From Armatimonadota bacterium (lineage in GTDB: Bacteria > Sysuimicrobiota > Sysuimicrobiia > Sysuimicrobiales > JACQTN01): 6,204 bases of DNA. The notes below the pieces were generated by a model that was not told the DNA's origin, ran no database searches, and was given only the letters and a program-made list of their open reading frames with translations. Below, in pieces: positions 5,337 to 6,204 of the stretch. The stretch covers positions 1 through 6,204 of the forward strand of contig JACQTN010000406.1 in assembly GCA_016210785.1 (NCBI GenBank). The letters are read 5' to 3'. Made by a program: the position numbers and the translations under genes. The number at the start of each line of letters is the position of its first letter. The first letter of the stretch is position 1.

Positions 5337-5528
5337 CTATCGCGCCCGCCGCTTGGCCGCGAGATAGGCGGCACCGACGACCAGAACCACCCCCGCCGCG
5401 ACCAGCAGGGTCGTCCCGGTCACGGCGCCAGAGATGATACTCGCGCCACCCGCCAGGAGAAGGACGGGGAGCGCACAGCACAGTGCCGCCACCACCAGGA
5501 TGCCGAGACTTGCGCCAAAATCCCGCAT
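5337..5528 (-). CDS. MerF-like small mercury transport protein
   Basis: The protein has 63 residues and two membrane spans: SLGILVVAALCCALPVLLLAG (residues 7-27), then TTLLVAAGVVLVVGAAYLAA, ending in the basic tail KRRAR. The vicinal pair Cys17-Cys18 inside the first helix followed by x2-Pro matches MerF's ALCCFTPVL, and the second helix ending in a basic tail matches MerF's TIYAIQRKRQ. MerF carries Hg(II) across the inner membrane by passing it between cysteine pairs. This protein lacks MerF's second, C-terminal Cys pair, so it would have to hand the metal directly to a partner. ATG 5528 is chosen because GGAGG lies six bases upstream (5535-5539); a GTG at 5549 is worse. It precedes the MerB-like gene by 37 bases and is probably co-transcribed with it. 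Confidence 0.7.
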   Translation of the reverse strand: MRDFGASLGILVVAALCCALPVLLLAGGASIISGAVTGTTLLVAAGVVLVVGAAYLAAKRRAR

Positions 5529-5534
5529 GGCCAG

Positions 5535-5539
5535 CCTCC
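5535..5539 (-). promoter_or_regulatory. Shine-Dalgarno GGAGG of the MerF-like gene
   Basis: GGAGG, part of a longer purine run, lies six bases before ATG 5528 and decides this start over GTG 5549. Confidence 0.75.
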
Positions 5540-5564
5540 CCCCAGGCACTATGATCCGCTCAGA

Positions 5565-6204
5565 TCACCCGCGTGTGGGAAGGCGGAAGAACCAGAGGCG
5601 GACGCCCCGGCCCCCCTCACGCCCGGTGCCCAGCGCAGCCAGCCAGGACCCGGCGAGCCTGACCAGCTGCACGCCGCCCTCGACGGTCCCCTGCCAGACC
5701 GTTCCCCCCTTGGCGAGGTCGCGGACCTCGAGGGCGCTGCCCACGGCCACGGCAGCCAGGCGACCGTCCGGTGCCAGCCCCATGGCGATGGGTTCCCGCT
5801 TGCTGCGCGTCTGGCAGAGTACCCGTCCCTGCGACGACCGCAGCGCCCCCTTCCGCTCCGTGGGCATCGCCGACGGTCACCCACTGCGCCCGGTCGTCCA
5901 TCTGCACCGGGGGCACCCCTCCCCGACGACCTGTTCCCAGACGGGCTTCGGGCGGCCGCGGGTGAAGAAAGCCACAAGCGCCTTGCCATCGGGCCGCTTC
6001 CACCCCAACGCGATGTGTCCGCCGTCCCCGGAGATCGCCACGGTGGCCATCATCTGGGAGGGACCGTAGGGCAGGCGGGCGAGACGCTTACCGTCCGCAG
6101 CCTGGAGCAGATGTACGGCGTCGGGCGTAGCGGCCGCCAGCACCCCGCCTTTCCGACTCATGGCCAGGGACAGGACGGTGTCATTGAGCCGCACCGTCCA
6201 CAGC
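5565..6204 (-). CDS. Beta-propeller (WD40/PQQ-like repeat) protein, partial, two compensating frameshifts
   Basis: The gene enters from the right edge without a start and ends at TGA 5565-5567. Repeating blades of about 40-45 residues are visible: VLSLAMSRKGGVLAAATPDA with VHLLQAADGK, then MATVAISGDGGHIALGWKRP, then IAMGLAPDGRLAAVAVGSAL with EVRDLAKGGTVW, a 'V-x-L-x-G-x-L-A-A-x-x-x-x-x-V-x-L' propeller pattern. The frame breaks twice. Near the G-run at 5916-5919 one G seems lost, and near the G5 at 5846-5850 one seems gained. Reading frame B between them gives VPPVQMDDRAQWVTVGDAHG, which joins both sides smoothly into ALRSSQGRVLCQ. Either these are homopolymer assembly errors or the gene is a young pseudogene. 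It ends 36 bases before the MerF-like gene on the same strand. Its ligand is unknown. Confidence 0.65.

Noticed and set aside
5300..5374. Upstream start extending the MerB-like protein by 25 residues
   Set aside because: The added Pro/Arg/Ser/Gly-rich stretch would overlap the end of the MerF-like gene and has no ribosome-binding site or protein-like pattern.
5434..6069. Plus-strand ORF of 211 codons across the MerF-like and propeller genes
   Set aside because: Antisense shadow; Ser/Pro/Arg/Thr-rich, without motifs.

Overview
This is a high-GC (roughly two-thirds G+C by eye) bacterial window with strongly G/C-ending codons. It looks like a fragment from an uncultured environmental bacterium. 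Nothing in it fixes the phylum; NC10/Rokubacteria-like or Deltaproteobacteria-like origins are only guesses. The genes with good ribosome-binding sites alternate with several pieces of broken genes, so this is an accessory, recombination-scarred region.

Layout. Positions 1-537 (minus) hold the N-terminal half of a MoxR-family AAA+ ATPase, running off the left edge. Positions 538-933 are a divergent intergenic region with two inverted repeats and no gene. Positions 934-1223 (plus) hold a chimera: a small Cys4 zinc-ribbon protein with the beginning of an HD-GYP-like domain, joined out of frame to the last blade of a YVTN-type beta-propeller. A GC-rich hairpin at 1281-1312 separates it from a convergent six-hairpin glycosidase (1311-2510, minus), which looks intact. 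Positions 2618-3307 are a scrapyard: an unrecognised coding fragment, a CcdA/DsbD-type membrane fragment, and, head-to-head with it, a tyrosine recombinase that kept its N-terminal domain and last helix but lost the catalytic core. A small zinc-ribbon ORF with an excellent Shine-Dalgarno follows at 3443.

The right third (3721-6204, all minus) is a compact run of genes read right to left: a beta-propeller protein (partial, with two compensating homopolymer frameshifts), a MerF-like small mercury-transport protein, a MerB-like (alkylmercury lyase family) protein, a 54-residue single-span membrane protein and an exported type-1 copper cupredoxin.

The main discovery is in the MerB-like gene. Its frame meets a TGA at 4538-4540, but protein-like sequence continues in the same frame for 36 codons to a TAG. 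The TGA falls where MerB carries its third catalytic cysteine (Cys159 in the classical enzyme). Nineteen nucleotides after the TGA sits a perfect 7-bp hairpin with a GGUC loop, which matches the bacterial SECIS pattern. I read the gene as a selenoprotein: a MerB homologue with selenocysteine as a mercury ligand, next to a MerF-like Hg(II) importer. A conventional annotator would cut this protein at the TGA and lose the active-site residue.
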